Assembly (NCBI RefSeq): GCF_900497805.2 | Contig: NW_020954557.1 | Span: 2,969,649-3,033,648, forward strand | Direction: 5' to 3' | DNA from: Vombatus ursinus | Taxonomy: Eukaryota; Chordata; Mammalia; Diprotodontia; Vombatidae | DNA length: 64,000 nucleotides | The notes under the pieces: generated by a model | The model's input: only the letters and a program-made list of their open reading frames with translations | Databases searched by the model: none | Told to the model about the DNA's origin: nothing | Program-made: the position numbers and the translations under genes | Part shown: one piece after another, positions 63,796 through 64,000 of the stretch | How the letters are laid out: every line of letters starts with the position of its first letter | Position numbering within the stretch: position 1 is the first letter of the stretch

Positions 63796-64000
63796 AGTGG
63801 GACCCAAGGCTTCTGACTTACAGTCTGGTGCTCTTTGTGCCCCATCTAATAGTATTTAATAGTATTTATTATGCACCCACATTAAGAATTAATTTTCTAG
63901 GTAGTTGAGAAAAGAGCACGATGGCTAGATAGTATCTAGATTAGTCATTTACTGTGAAATAAACCAATTGAGCTAGTGATCCAAGCAAAGGCAAAGTGGG

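Overview
The window looks like ordinary, AT-rich, non-coding DNA from a marsupial (metatherian) nuclear genome. The evidence is the repeat set: marsupial-type LINE-1 copies, Mar-1 SINEs whose 3' part resembles Bov-B/RTE, short tRNA-related marsupial SINEs, and many old L2, Ther-1/MIR and CR1/L3 remnants. I found no intact protein-coding gene, no CRISPR array, no tRNA or rRNA gene and no operon-like structure. The many short open frames are shadows of repeats, microsatellites or chance. I cannot name the species.

Layout. 1-1,100: internally deleted LINE-1 on + with two insertions. 2,175-8,340: almost full-length LINE-1 on -, with recognisable 5' UTR, ORF1 and ORF2 but a destroyed reverse-transcriptase active site. 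8,359-14,093: a 5'-truncated LINE-1 3' end followed, in the same orientation, by an intronless and decayed copy of the TSC1 (hamartin) mRNA, from its start codon at 14,050 to a stop near 10,036. A younger LINE-1 fragment splits that copy at 13,325-13,892. 14,100-31,650: old L2 (including a + copy nested in a - copy), Ther-1/MIR, Mar-1 and a hAT MITE, with long unassigned stretches. 31,676-33,010: LINE-1 3' fragment with a Mar-1 inserted. 33,400-64,000: the same kind of old repeat mixture, with two more hAT MITE copies, a mariner-like palindrome, a 10-base assembly gap at 40,903-40,912, an LTR-like fossil, microsatellites and repeat-free intervals.

Most notable: (1) the near full-length TSC1 retrocopy and its same-strand junction with a LINE-1 3' end, which fits either insertion into its poly(A) tail or a template-switch chimera; (2) a 173-bp GC-richer block on the - strand at 37,816-37,988 with good splice-acceptor and donor sequences and one fully open frame, a candidate unannotated exon; (3) a SINE whose two halves lie in reversed order around the assembly gap; (4) insertions with readable target-site duplications that date events relative to one another; (5) two pairs of homologous segments that I cannot assign to a known family.

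Nothing here behaves like a new multi-gene system. The region is best read as an intergenic or intronic interval with layered transposon history and a few candidate regulatory or exonic islands. Family names for the old SINEs and LINEs come from memory of consensus sequences, without a database search.
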